Translations under genes and position numbers: made by a program
NCBI GenBank assembly: GCA_002946415.1
Contig: NJPS01000010.1
Coordinates: 806,001 to 870,000, forward strand
Direction: 5' to 3'
Origin: Rutstroemia sp. NJR-2017a BVV2
Taxonomy: Eukaryota; Ascomycota; Leotiomycetes; Helotiales; Rutstroemiaceae
DNA: 64,000 bases
In this document: positions 23,242 through 35,428 of the stretch, piece after piece
How positions within the stretch are numbered: the stretch's first letter is position 1
How the letters are laid out: every line of letters begins with the position of its first letter
Notes under the pieces: generated by a model
Seen by the model: only the letters and a program-made list of their open reading frames with translations
Told to the model about the DNA's origin: nothing
The model's database searches: none

Positions 23242-24383
23242 TTTGCGATTCGTTTGATTCTGTCTTGTTATTTTCTGATGTTTGCTGGATTGGTGAGGTC
23301 GAAGTTGTTGACTACTATCATATTCCTCTGGAATGTTTACGTCATCACGCTCGAGATCCGGTACGATTCACCTGTGTAACATGATCTTACGCCTATTTCG
23401 GGACTACTATCTCCCCGCGATTTAGCATATCACCATCTCCAACAGCATCGCATACTATGAGAAATACTTTCGAGTAGAAAGCATGAGTCATTGAGCACTT
23501 TCGTTGTATATCGTCAAGCTCGACGTCGTCAGTGTGAAGTTAGTATCTATCTCATCATAATTTCTCCCATGATCGTCGGCTAGGCACTTATCACATAAAG
23601 TTATGAAGCTATCCAAGACCTCTAGCGCACAGAGAGATTGGGAAGGCCTGCCGGACTGGGTGTGGAGAGCTCACGTGCTTCGTTGCGCAGTCCCAGCAAT
23701 TTCAGCTGAAGCCCGATGGCTTGCATGATGGCTGGCAGGCACACTTCAATTGCGTCTTGGCTTCACTCATCGCATTTCGACTAGATAGGAGATACATCTA
23801 GTTATATTCAACCCCAGCCTCCTGTTTCTATTTCTGATTCTGCTCCGGCCAGCTTGTGAACGCCCAGCCGTTTCCCCTTTTCTTTTTCCGTGGCTTAAAC
23901 GAAGACCTAGCAGTTCTACTAGCGACGACCAGCCTGTGCTGTTGGTGTGATTCGGTGTGATTAGTACGCGCCAATTACTAAAGATGAGGGGATTATGTCC
24001 CATGCCCTTCATTTAAACTTCCGAGATAGTTTCTTAGGCATATTTGCATTGCAGTTGGCGGGACTGAACCCCAGACATTCATTTGCTTCATGTCAGCCGT
24101 ATATGCCAAGATCATTAGTTAACCACACAAAATTGATGCTGAGCCTCCACCTTCGGAGCTGTCATATCAACAGCCTTATTGAAAGAGGCAATTACTAGCA
24201 GGAGATGAAGCTCGAACCATGGCTTTTAGGTATAAGAAGAGTCCTCTTACACCGTGATCTACCAGTACGAACTCCAACACGAAGCTGTCCTACTACTCGT
24301 GTCTATCTATCTCTTTGCAAAGAAGTATCTTTCCTTAATACATTCGCTTGACATCACCATAATTTCATCACCCTCTTCTCAAA
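23242..24383. other. 1.1-kb intergenic stretch
   Basis: Divergent interval between the NmrA-like gene and the surface-protein gene. A TATA-like tataagaag lies near 24231 and the last ~80 bases (ATTTCATCACCCTCTTCTC) form a CT-rich leader. Frame 23767-24012 (-) has no domain. Nothing else seen. Confidence 0.55.
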
Positions 24384-25147
24384 ATGCATTTCAACCTCCT
24401 CACCATCACTTCTCTCCTCGCTGTGGCCTCAGCAACCGCTGAGCTCAAGCAGCCATACAAGCTTGCTGCCAGATCTGTCGTCCAGGACTTTGGCTTCAGC
24501 AAGCGTCAAGCTGGTTATCAACCCTCCCAAACTTTCTGTAGTGGCCGCGGTACCTGCGCCGAAGCCTGTGGCACTGGCTACGAAACTTGTCCCTCGACTG
24601 ACGGTGGTCTTCATTGCTTCGACCCGACTGCTTCAGAGTCATGCTGTTCATCCGGCACTGGTGGTAAGTTCTTCTCTATCATTGACATCCTCCGAAGGAA
24701 GCAAATCATGCGGGGACTAACTTCCAACAAACAGACTCCTGCTCTGAGGGTTACTACTGCACCCAAGCCTCCGATCTCACCGTCTGGTGCTGCCCCGACG
24801 GAATGGATCTCGCATCCTGCGCCGCAATCTACTCCCTCACCGGCTCCCTTCAGTCCATCGGTGTTTCTACACCTGCGCCTGTCTCTACTCTCTCGCCTAT
24901 CGCATCTATTCCTACAACTGCAGCTGGCGTTACGACAAGTAGTGTTAAGCCGTCGACCACCAGTGTCAAGCCTTCGACCACGGCTACTACTCCAATTGGC
25001 ACTATCTCGCCTACAAAGCCTGGTAACGGTACAATTACGACGACGTCGACCCCTATTCCATTCACTGGTATGGCGGCTGGAAGAGCTGATAGTTGGGTTG
25101 CGGGGAGTGTGTTGGTCTTTGCGGTTGGATGGGGATTGCTTTTGTAG
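24384..25147 (+). CDS. Cysteine-rich GPI-anchored-type surface protein
   Basis: 230 residues from two exons (24384-24663 and 24735-25147). N-terminal signal peptide MHFNLLTITSLLAVASATA, then a KR site (SKRQAG). A cysteine-rich core follows: CSGRGTCAEACGTGYETC, HCFDPTASESCC, and after the intron DSCSEGYYCTQASDLTVWCC. Then a Ser/Thr-rich stalk with a short tandem (SVKPSTT twice) and a hydrophobic tail SWVAGSVLVFAVGWGLLL preceded by a small-residue site, which fits GPI-anchor addition. Function in the cell wall or surface is inferred; the cysteine core is not one of the fungal families I can name with confidence. Kex2-like processing at KR is possible. Confidence 0.72.
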
Positions 25148-27638
25148 ATGAGGGTGGATTGGAAGTCAAGCTAGGGAAAGTGAGTTGTGTGAGACGGTAG
25201 GACGAGAACAAGTTGGGGCGGAGTGGTGGGTTTAATATGCAGTCATGAATAATATAGTTTAGTTCTATTCAGCGAGTTCTGGTTGCATTTGGCGATGATA
25301 ATGGTAGCCTGGTATGAGGTAATTAGGAACATATCGAGACTTTTCCCTATCACATTGGATATTCTCATACGTGCTTCGTGTGCTGTACTTGAAAATTCTT
25401 CCACGGTTGCTGTCTCATTCCTGCTCTTCTACCTAAACTAAATACATCAGATACAGATACCCTTAGAAAAGTATCACCTTTACCTTCACTGTAACCTCCT
25501 TTGGCATATATCTCTCAAACGTCGCGCATGAACAAGATCTCACCAATACTTACGCGTTCTTCTTTCTTCCTCGCCGTACTTCAGCCGGCTGCATTATGAA
25601 ATACAGTTCGTATTTCAACCAACTCCCAGCGCGATATCAGTCTATTATATTTGTGTTAATTTCTATGCTCTCAATGGCCTTGGGCTGATATAGAGAGCCG
25701 AATGCCTGCTACGTCTAGTAGGGGTACAGGTGCTCGTTCTTAGCAATATCCAAAGGAAATAAAAACCTAACCATCAATCTGAATTAACCTTCCTTCCTTG
25801 ACGTATCATATTTCTTTCAAACGCACCCTGAGTCATTCTAGTAGGACAGAGTACATTCGCGATTCTCCAAAAGTGCTTGCGTGATGTCTGACTGTTTGCT
25901 TAATCATTCGAGCCTAGAGTGATAGCAAACTCGTTTCTCTCCCTTAAAACGAAGAAGACTGGAAGTGGCTAGGTACGATGGATCCAGAGTCCTTGCCATG
26001 GTTGTTGATAGGAAAAACAAAAAGAAAAACCGCTCCATGAGCCAACACAGAGAGAAGAGGAACACCAGAGAAATTAGACCAGAGTCATAACACCATCGTT
26101 CAACTGGTCACCATGATCACTGAAACATATCAGACCTCTTTTCACTGATTTGAACCTCCGAGTGCTGACACCTTGTGTTTGCCTTTCCATATCTGCTTGT
26201 GATAATGGGTATTTTGGTGATTCAGGTCGGGATGAGCGGAAAGTGTAGATATTCAGACCATTTTGCAACAAATGTCAAAACATGTCACAATGAATGGTGT
26301 AAATTCATTCCACCACGGCAACATTTTTCATTTCGGCTTATCACCGATCAAAATCGACCTCGGTGTTTCTGCCGAGTCACGTGTGTTGTAAGACAAGTTT
26401 TGCGGGCGAATGGAAAGCCTGAAATTCGTCTAGATGGAAATTGCTGGGTGGTCATGCGGTTGAAGTGATCCCGAGTGAACGGACTCACCAGTCAGAAGGA
26501 TCGCAAGCAGATCTGGATGAGCCTCGCGTCTTCTGTTATAGATTCTCTAATCTCTCTGTTGTGAATAGGATTGCCATCATCGGAGACTTCATATATCCGT
26601 GGATCGTCGAACTGGACACCTGGAAGAGCTCGTTACATGCAGAACAGACACCCGTAGCAACCTGCAAACGTGGCCAACGAATATCGGCAAACAGCAGGGC
26701 ATTTCTCCAGCTTTCCCACCCAGTACTCGTGCTTAACCGCACTACCTTTGCTCGCCCTAACTTGCAACTTCATCCATCGATCCGCAAACCGGGGAAGACC
26801 TGCATCACTAACCCCATCCTGCATGCTCTCTGCAGCTCTTAAATCCGAGAATCTGATAATTTTCCATATCCGCTTGACCGAACGAACGCCCTTTGAGCTT
26901 CCTGCAGTTACGATATCGCAAGTCGACCATAAGTTTACCCAAGCCTTGCAAATTACTTACCCCACGTCTTTCTCACATGCTTTGACGTGAAAGAGAAGAT
27001 CCACCGGGCCTGTTACCGTTGATTGGGAATCAAATTATCTTTCACCCGGAGACTCCGTCCTTGCTTACGCACGCTGTGTCACAGAACCCTTCAATCTTGT
27101 TCTGCTGAAGAGAGTCGCATTTGCTGCAAGTCAAGGTGCTTTTAGAAAGAGGTGTTGTCGCGATAATTTATTAGGAATCTACAGGTATGCACGCTTTATT
27201 GTTCTCGTTTGTCACTCGTCGAAGGTTTCACCCTGAAGATTTCGCAGCACCTCGGTGGTGCGGATCTTATATGATCTCGGTGCATCATCCCAACTAGTGT
27301 GCGGGAGTGGAGACATCAGCCATATGGCCGGTCTCAATCGACCCAATGATGTTGTATTGGGAGTGATGCAAGAGACCCCATGCGGGGCACGAGGGTCCCC
27401 AGTGCTACCTTCTGATAAAGTTCCATATATCCAAGGCTACCGAGATAGACTTTGAGGTCCGATCAGTATCTATAGCCTTTCTATTCCTCGGAAGAAAGCA
27501 GAAGACTTGGTGCTCCAAGTGTAATGCCGTCCTATTGTCTTCACGATTGCCATTATTTCTACCGCACAGCATTGCGCGGCTTGAATATCTGCACATTCAT
27601 CTCTCCACTATACGCATAAGAATTCCAAGCTGACCAAG
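25148..27638. other. 2.5-kb gene-poor stretch
   Basis: No supported gene. Frames at 26175-26468, 26441-26842 (+) and 26536-26824 (-) have no recognisable domain; the 26441 frame does not begin with ATG (TTG) and the minus frames are interrupted. The last ~100 bases hold the promoter of the carnitine acetyltransferase. No tandem repeat or transposon end was recognised. Confidence 0.55.
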
Positions 27639-30552
27639 ATGCCTACCACAACGACAGCCATTCGCATGTTCAGGATGCCGAAATCCTTGGATGAGTCTTT
27701 GAATGCGCCTGGTCAAGCTATGACAGCGCCAGACGGCAATCGATCTTTGGAAGGAGCAAAGAAAGTCAATGACAGCTTTTCCAAGGACCAGAAGGACCCG
27801 CTAGCGAGTAATCAACCACATCACAAGCAGGGTATTACTTTTGCCGCGCAGGATAAACTCCCAAAGCTTCCCATTCCGGAATTAGAAAGCAGCATGACCA
27901 AATACCTAGCAGCGTTGAAACCGCTTCAATCTCAAAGGGAACACGCCGAGACGAAACAAGCAGTAGAAGAATTTCTAAAAGGCGATGGTCCGGAATTGCA
28001 AGAAAGATTGAAGAAATATGCTACTGGGAAGACAAGTTATATTGAACAATTCTGTAAGTTACTCCATATCGTGAACCATAAGTTCTTTCTGACTCCTCAT
28101 TAAACCCTTAGGGTATGACTCTTACCTCAATTTCGACAATCCTGTTGTTCTGAATCTCAATCCATTTTTCCTTCTTGAAGACGATCCAACACCAGCAAGG
28201 AACAACCAAGTCACCCGCGCAGCGTCACTTGTGATTTCCGCATTATCCTTCGTGCGCGCAGTGAGAAGGGAAGAACTGCCTCCAGATACTCTCAAAGGCG
28301 TTCCATTATGTATGTACCAATACTCTCGACTATTCGGCACTGCACGAGTACCCACAGAAAATGGCTGCCATATTGGACAAGATCCAGAGTCAAAACATAT
28401 TGTTGTACTGTGCCACGGACAATTTTACTGGTTCGATGTTCTAGATGACAACTCCGATCTTATCATGACTGAGAAGGATTTATCGATCAATCTGCAAACA
28501 ATTGTTGATGATGCCCAACAAACTCCCATCCAAGATGCAGCAAAGGGTGCATTGGGCGTTCTCAGCACAGAAAACCGCAAAATCTGGTCAGGTCTGAGAG
28601 ATGTCATGACTAGAGAGGAGGGGTCAAATAACGCAGACTGTCTCGGAATTGTAGATTCCGCTCTGTTTATTCTCTGCCTCGACTACACTGAGCCGACTTC
28701 ACAAGCAGATTTATGCCAGAACATGCTCTGCGGAACCAGTCAAGTAGAAAAAGGAGTTCAGATCGGGACATGCACCAACCGATGGTATGATAAACTACAG
28801 ATAATTGTCTGCAAGAATGGCAGCGCAGGTATCAACTTCGAACACACTGGAGTTGATGGCCATACGGTCCTTCGATTCGCGAGTGATGTATATACTGATA
28901 CGATCCTTCGATTTGCTCGTACAATCAACGGACAAGCACCGAGTCTTTGGGCCTCGACAAGTCCTGATCCAGCAAAACGAGACCCAGCGAGCTTCGGAGA
29001 CGTTAGCACAACTCCGCATAAGTTGGAATGGGATATGGTTCCTGAGCTCAGCATTGCTGTCCGCTTTGCAGAAACCCGTCTTGCAGATCTGATTCAGCAG
29101 AATGAATTCCAGACACTTGACTTCACTGCTTATGGCAAGAACTTCATGACTTCCATGGGTTTCTCTCCGGACGCTTTCGTACAGATGGCTTTCCAGGCTG
29201 CTTACTATGGTCTTTATGGTAGAGTAGAATGTACATACGAACCTGCGATGACGAAAGTCTTTCTTCACGGCCGTACTGAAGCAATCCGCTCCGTCACACC
29301 AGAATCCGTCGACTTCGTACAGACATTCTGGGCCGAGAATCCGCCAGAGCAAAAAGTAGAAGCTTTAAAGAAAGCATGCCAAAAGCACACCGCAAATACA
29401 AAAGAATGTGCCAAAGCACAAGGCTGCGATCGCCACCTCTACGCTCTCTTTAGCGTCTGGCAAAAAGCAGTAGATGAAGATGGAGCTGAAGCTGCAAGTA
29501 GCAATGGGCTGAGCAGTAATGGGTACTCGAGTCCGGTTGACGCCGGATCATCACGAGATCCTTCAGTCGTCGGAAGTCCAGGACGAAACTCAATCCTCTC
29601 CGACGGCGACGAAGTGCGCTTGACTCGCACACGAGGCAACTCCTCGCCGTCCCAGCACCAACATTCCATGCCCCTTATCTTCGCCGACAGCGGTTGGGAC
29701 AAACTCAACACGACCGTCCTCTCCACCTCCAACTGCGGCAACCCTTCACTCCGACAATTCGGATTCGGACCCACGAGCGGCGACGGCTTCGGAATTGGCT
29801 ACATCATTAAAGACGAAGGGATTAGTATCTGCGCCAGTAGTAAACACAGACAAACGAAGCGATTCGTGGATGCGCTAGAGAGCTACTTATTGGAAATCCG
29901 ACGCGTGCTCAAAGCTACCCAGAGACGAGGCACCAGTCCCAAAGCTAGTAGAGCCAGAGAAGCTAGTGCGAGTAGACCGGCGGCGAGTCGATTGAAGTCT
30001 AGAGGCCGCGTCATAAAGACTTTGGAGCCGGTGCCGGGTACGATGACGCCGGCCGAAGATAGCTCGGCTGTTAGTGATGATGAGGGATTGGGTGGTTGTA
30101 CGTTGCGATATTTTCTTTTTCTTATCTCTGATTATTTCCATTTTTCTTCCCTATCCTGCTTGTTTCCCCTATCTTCGACCCCAATTTCCCTTTTCCAGTT
30201 TTCTTCGCATACACCTCACAGCATCGCCCCCATTCCGTCCCGTCTACATGACAATATGAAAAAAATACATCTACCTCGAAACCCTGTCTGACTCGCACAA
30301 CCAATTTTTTTTTACCACCCCCTCTCTTTTTCACATGCACATTCGGGAAAAGGAAAGAAAGACCGAAAGTAAGCTAATACAATCACCGGTGCAACAGACG
30401 GCTTCTTCGACGCAGGCATGCTACTGCAGGCTCTAAAGGCCCGAGGCGAGGTCTTGGGTCTGGATGACGGGATCCCCAAACCTTCCGAACGCGCCAATCT
30501 TAACGCGCGACGGAGGGAGATTGGGAAGAAATTGAGGTTGAGTGAGTATTAG
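27639..30552 (+). CDS. yat2: Carnitine O-acetyltransferase (Yat2/FacC type)
   Basis: Transfers acetyl groups between CoA and carnitine, supporting acetyl transport during growth on acetate or fatty acids. 851 residues in three exons: 27639-28053, 28112-30097 and 30398-30552. The first intron joins QF / WYDSYLNFDNPVVLNL. The choline/carnitine acyltransferase domain spans about residues 50-640. The catalytic histidine is in GINFEHTGVDGHTVLRF (near 28845). Acyl-binding YGLYGRVECTYEP follows. The long Ser-rich and arginine-rich C-terminal extension and the DGFFDAGMLLQALKARGEVLG tail fit the Yat2/FacC cytosolic branch rather than the mitochondrial/peroxisomal Cat2. There is no mitochondrial presequence and no C-terminal SKL. 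The third exon is after a 300-nt intron with a gctaatac branch-like site. Confidence 0.85.
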
Positions 30553-31036
30553 TGGTGGTTGGGTTGGGGGGTTTATTGGTTGGCTGGTTTGTGTGTTGTG
30601 CTGCAGTAGTTATTTTTTTTGTTTCGTTGGTGGGATGAATTTATTAGGTTTCGGGGAGAGTGATGTGGTACAGTATAGAGTAGGGTGGAGGAGATAGATA
30701 AGTTGGTTCAGTTAGATAGTACAAGAATATTACCTCATAGCACGGCATGCACGTCAAATTATCACAAGAGCAGCTGCAGCCCCAACAAGCCACTAAAGTA
30801 ATACAGGAAGATGCAGTGCGAGTATGAGCAAAGTTAAAAGGTAACCTTAGGATGGATAGTTGGGATATCGATATCTCACCCACGCAAAAGGTTTCGGGAA
30901 ATTTTGAATCACAATTCATAACCCCTCTAAAATCCACCACTTCTGTTCGTACAGTAGCACACTGAGACAAAAAACAACACCACCACCAACAACAATCACA
31001 ATTACAAACATAACCTCAAAGTACGAAGAAGGAATC

Positions 31037-31273
31037 ATGAAATTATCACATCACCATCCATTGGTAGGAATCCCACCACATCCCACTCCATCACATCCCA
31101 CCCTATCCTGCCTTGCCAATGAGGATCTTACGAGCACCCAAACACCGTATTCAGCAGCCGCTTGTATTGGAGGATCATTAAGCTTATTATGTTTTATTTT
31201 GGGGTCGTACGAAAAAAGGAGAGGAAGAAACAAGGGAAGTCGCCGAGGGAAGGAAGAAACGAGGGGAGAGTGA
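31037..31273 (+). CDS. Candidate small single-span protein
   Basis: 78-codon frame, ATG at 31037 after a long CA-rich leader (accaccaccaacaacaatcac), the style of real fungal 5' leaders. Predicted span AAACIGGSLSLLCFILGSY followed by KRRGRNKGSRRGK, so a single membrane segment with a basic cytosolic tail. No family recognised. An opposing frame (31051-31302) overlaps. Confidence 0.28.
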   Translation: MKLSHHHPLVGIPPHPTPSHPTLSCLANEDLTSTQTPYSAAACIGGSLSLLCFILGSYEKRRGRNKGSRRGKEETRGE

Positions 31274-33056
31274 TTGATGAGAAATGGTGATGACGGGAGC
31301 AAGTGAGGGAGTGAGTGCTACTTCGTGTGTCTTTCTTTGAGTCTGGGGACTGATATGTTGGATTCTGTATTTCTGTCCTGGCGGTTTGGTTTAATTTTGC
31401 GTCTGTTTGCAGAGGTTTGGGTATGTATGTACAGGCTCTCGATATGGATTGATAGGGGTGTATGTGTATGTGAATATGATGTAAATGTGAAATGTGGTTG
31501 CCTACCTATGGAGGATACTGTATGATATTGATGAAAAGTACGAAAGATTATACCTACTTATGCGCCGGGAAGATAGATAGACAGATAGATACTGCAGTGG
31601 AGTAGTTCTTTCTTTGGCATATGCGCGCAGTACATACATATATATGTTGGTAGATATGCCGTAAGAGTTCTACAGCAGGTTGTTAGTCAGTCAGAAGATA
31701 GTGCCGTACGTACATGTATGTATTCCAACTCTTCTGGAAATGATGACAATTCCATGTGATTATGTAGGAGATGATTACGTTAATCATAAAGGGGTAGCAT
31801 AACCTAGCAGCAGCGAGCAGAAAAAGGAAGCCTATTCGTATTTTTCCCAATCCTTCGAAAAACACGAGGTCCAGGTCCGATTCTGGGCCCTGGAAAAATA
31901 CCCACCCTAAGCACCGAGCACGGATGGAGGTTGAGGCCAAGCTTTTTCTTGCAATTTGTAGGATCGTGGTTCTGGGAAATCGTTTGTGGGTGAGCATCCC
32001 GAATTAGGGAGATTGGGAGGATGATCTGTTTCGCTTGTCGGGGAAATTTGTGGATGGGGATTGGGGGTGGAAAGGAACAGACGAGACGACACGAGAAGCC
32101 GTCAGGTTGTTTCTTTCTTCATGTTTCGTTCTTTCTCGTGGGTTGGGAAACTTGGGATCGGAAGGGTCGGGATGGGAAGGGGACAGGAGAAAGACAGATG
32201 ACGAAGACTCCACCGAACGTCCACAAGGCGATTACGAATGCCTTCGATTCTCGGTGCACGATTTCTCACTCCTAGGCCCGTAGTCCTGTGATATTTGACT
32301 CCGATTCGACATCGTATCGACGTCGGTACAACTATTGCTGCAATGCTCTGAGTAATGAAAGAGCCTGATGTATCGGGATGCGCTGGCCTTTCCACTCTCT
32401 TTTGCTTTCTTTTTTTCTTTCTCGCCCCTGCATTGGCGTTTACGGTACTGTAGATCAATTGCTCATCGCATCCAATCTCCACAAACGTAGAACTTAAAAC
32501 AAACCAGAGGAATCAAGACGATCCACTCATATGATCGGATCAGTCCGTCCGCCCTCCTTCTTTCTTTTACCCCTGGGGCGAAAGGTGCAAGGCCAGAGAG
32601 TGCAGCGTCTGGGATTGCGGAAGACGGAGGGGTTGAGTGGACTCGAGGAGGGATCTTGGGGGACAGGGGTGAAGGAGCATCCTTGATGAGTGGTGCACGG
32701 AGAATATCCGTACTTTCTGAATGGTTCGTGGTTACGGTCCAGAAGATAACATGAAACAGCCGTCAAGTACGAAGCAGGAACTGCAGAACTGTGCTGGGTG
32801 GGTGGCGGAGAAGCGTTCTCTTTGGGTGGACATGGGTGTTGTGATTGATCTTTGAGTACGAAAGCGCTCGGAAAAGACGAATCTGGGCGAATCTAGGCAA
32901 TTCTGGGCGGAATACGTTCGTAGACAACCGCATTCCAAGACGGCTCTAAGCCCCCTATCACTGTGGATAATGTGAACAGACAAGTCTTGTCGGCGATACG
33001 CAAGTTGTACGGGTATGCATCCATGCACTCACGAGAGCAGTGGAACCACAAGAAGA

Positions 33057-33080
33057 ATTCGAGAATTCGAGAATTCAAGA
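33057..33080. repeat. GAATTCGA triple tandem repeat
   Basis: gaattcgagaattcgagaat: three copies of an 8-mer in a head-to-tail run, each containing an EcoRI-like palindrome GAATTC. Confidence 0.8.
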
Positions 33081-34189
33081 AAAGGTACGTATGGACTAAA
33101 GTATGTATCTGCTTTGGGTAATTTCTTCTGCCGGCGAGCAATTGAAAGATGTCGCAAATCGAGCCAGTCGAAAGCGCCAAAATATCTTCGTACCTGACTA
33201 CTGTAAGTGTGCGTAGGTGGTGGGCAGGCCGGAATTCTTGCTGCTCGGCCTTTTACCTGTATCGATTGGTACGTGAGACTGGCGTAAGACAACAGTGCTG
33301 CAGTACCTGACTAGAGAATTAGCCTATTTGGATAGCCGGTGTGCACACACTTGTTGATTTTAGTCTACTAGGTGAAGAGACGGTCCCGTTCTGGTCCGAA
33401 AAGATGAGATTTCGAGATGTTCTGGCCGTCTAGGTTCTCGCGACGGTGACATTCTTTTTCATTTGGTGACTCGCAGACAGAGACAGACCCTCACAGAAAG
33501 TGGTGTGGTCGGTGCAGTCCCTGTGTGTACAAACTTACTACTAAGGTTACGGTAGTTATTCGGATCCTTGCAGCGTCAGCCATCGCATCACCCCTCCATT
33601 TCCTCACCCGTCAATTTCTACGCAAATGGCCTGAAATGGCTAGCTGTCCCGCACCAGCTGGCTAATGTAACACCAAGAACCACGAGCCACCATACTACCG
33701 GAGGAGAAACATAAGGATCCTTCTTCCTCCTCACTTTCGCTTTCTTGCCCTTCCTTTCTCACCACCATCAGCCTCTCTTTGCACCTTGCCCTTCTTATCC
33801 GCGTCTTTGAAAGATTGCGCAGGATCATTCACTCCTTCTATTCACCGTCCACCCAACTTATCTTCGTTTAAATCACTTGAGCTTTCCTCTCAAAAGCCAC
33901 CGCCACCCCTCTCATCACTTGATTCTTGAGTCGACCTCACCACCACTTGTCCTTCCTTGCGTTCATTGATTGAATCATCACACTCTCTTTACTCCTTTCG
34001 CAAACACAAGCAAACACTCATTGAGCGATTTGTTTGCCTCACGAAAGAATCACATTCATTTTCGATTCAGTCAATTGAACATCATACACGCACACATACC
34101 TGACAAGTGTTTCCGTGGACGCCCACTCACTCAAACCACTACCTTTCCAGGAAATCATCTACCGCACATCAACTACATACACAAACAAA

Positions 34190-35428
34190 ATGCGTTCTTT
34201 CGAGATCTCATCCCTCGCCATCTTGGCTTCCTCTTTGCTGGTCAAAGCTGTTCCTGTCTACATTACCGATGTCGAAGTCGTCACTGAGGAGATTACCGTC
34301 ACCAAGGAACTTGATGGATCGTACAAGACTGGAGCTCCCCACCGCATTGGCACTTACACTAGACACGGAGCTTCTGTTCAAGCTTCCTCTGTTGTAGCTG
34401 CTCCATCATCTACTGCAGTCCCAGTTACCAGCGTTGTTGTCTCCCTCAGTTCTTCGTCCAGCTCTGTTGCTGCAGCAAAGTCTAGCTCATCCGTCGTCGT
34501 CGTTCCCAGCCCAGCTAGCTCCAGCTCTTCTGTTGTCGTCGTTAGCCATTCCAGCTCATCATCCGCCGCGGTCAAGGCCTCCGATGCCGCCGTCCTTGTT
34601 CAGAAGCCCACATCTGCTGCTGCTGCAACAACACCCAAACCTACCACAACACCCAAGCCCACCACCTTAGCCACCTCCACCTCCGCAGCTAAGGCTTCAT
34701 CCACTGCCGTTGCAGCTTCATCCGGCGGAAAGCGTGGTCTTGCCTACAACAGCGCAGCCATGGTCTCTCCCTTCAGTGGATCATCCAAGGTATCCTGGGC
34801 CTACAACTGGGCCTCCAGCTCGTCTGGTCTCAGCGTCCCCGGCATTGAATTTGTCCCTCTCCTCTGGGGCATGTCCAGCAGCTTCACTGGCCCATGGTCC
34901 GCCGCCGCCTCCAGCGCTATTTCCTCCGGCTCCAAATACCTCATGTCCTTCAACGAGCCCGATCTCTCCACCCAAGCCAACCTTTCCCCCGGCGACGCCG
35001 CCTCCGGCTTCAAGACCCACATGATGCCCTTCGCCGGCAAAGCCAAGCTTGGTGCCCCCGCCGTCACTAACGGTGGCTCGCCCATGGGCCTCACCTGGCT
35101 CAAGTCCTTCCTCTCTTCATGCACCAACTGTCAAATCGACTTCGTCTGCATCCACTGGTACGACTCCGCCTCCAACGTCGCCTACTTCAAGCAATACGTC
35201 CAAGACGCCTACACCGCCGGTGGCAACAAGCCGCTCTGGATCACCGAGTTCCAAGCCAGCGGATCCGAGTCCGAGCAGAACACCTTCTTGGAAACCGTCC
35301 TTCCTTGGTTGGATAGCTTGGACTACGTTGAGCGTTACGCTTGGTTCATGGCGGGTGATGCCAGCGGTCAACTTTTGAGCTCGGCTTCCTCTTTGAGTAC
35401 CCTTGGTAACACTTTCAAGACTGCATAG
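34190..35428 (+). CDS. GH128 endo-beta-1,3-glucanase-like cell-wall protein (Asl1 type)
   Basis: 412 residues. The start at 34190 (not the upstream in-frame codon) gives MRSFEISSLAILASSLLVKA, a signal peptide, followed by an ITDVEVVTEEITVTKELDG region. The centre is a Ser/Thr/Ala-rich stalk (about residues 70-200). The C-terminal glycosyl hydrolase family 128 domain starts KRGLAYNSAAMVSPF and shows the two catalytic regions SFNEPDLSTQANLSP (acid/base) and LWITEFQASGSES (nucleophile), with CTNCQIDFVCIHWYD between. Family members hydrolyse beta-1,3-glucan at the cell wall. No introns needed. The long CT-rich 5' leader suggests strong expression. Confidence 0.85.
   Translation: MRSFEISSLAILASSLLVKAVPVYITDVEVVTEEITVTKELDGSYKTGAPHRIGTYTRHGASVQASSVVAAPSSTAVPVTSVVVSLSSSSSSVAAAKSSSSVVVVPSPASSSSSVVVVSHSSSSSAAVKASDAAVLVQKPTSAAAATTPKPTTTPKPTTLATSTSAAKASSTAVAASSGGKRGLAYNSAAMVSPFSGSSKVSWAYNWASSSSGLSVPGIEFVPLLWGMSSSFTGPWSAAASSAISSGSKYLMSFNEPDLSTQANLSPGDAASGFKTHMMPFAGKAKLGAPAVTNGGSPMGLTWLKSFLSSCTNCQIDFVCIHWYDSASNVAYFKQYVQDAYTAGGNKPLWITEFQASGSESEQNTFLETVLPWLDSLDYVERYAWFMAGDASGQLLSSASSLSTLGNTFKTA

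Larger units (their letters stand above)
30553..34189. other. 3.6-kb gene-poor interval
   Basis: The largest gap in the window. It contains the small membrane-type frame at 31037-31273, a GAATTCGA triple repeat at 33057-33080, a GATA-type microsatellite near 31574-31589, and a CT-rich leader near 33720-34189 before the glucanase-like gene. Overlapping frames on both strands (31325-33292) show no domains. Confidence 0.55.

Noticed and set aside
26441..26842. 133-codon ORF in the 25-27.6 kb gap
   Set aside because: First codon is TTG, not ATG; composition is ordinary and no domain or splice context supports it.
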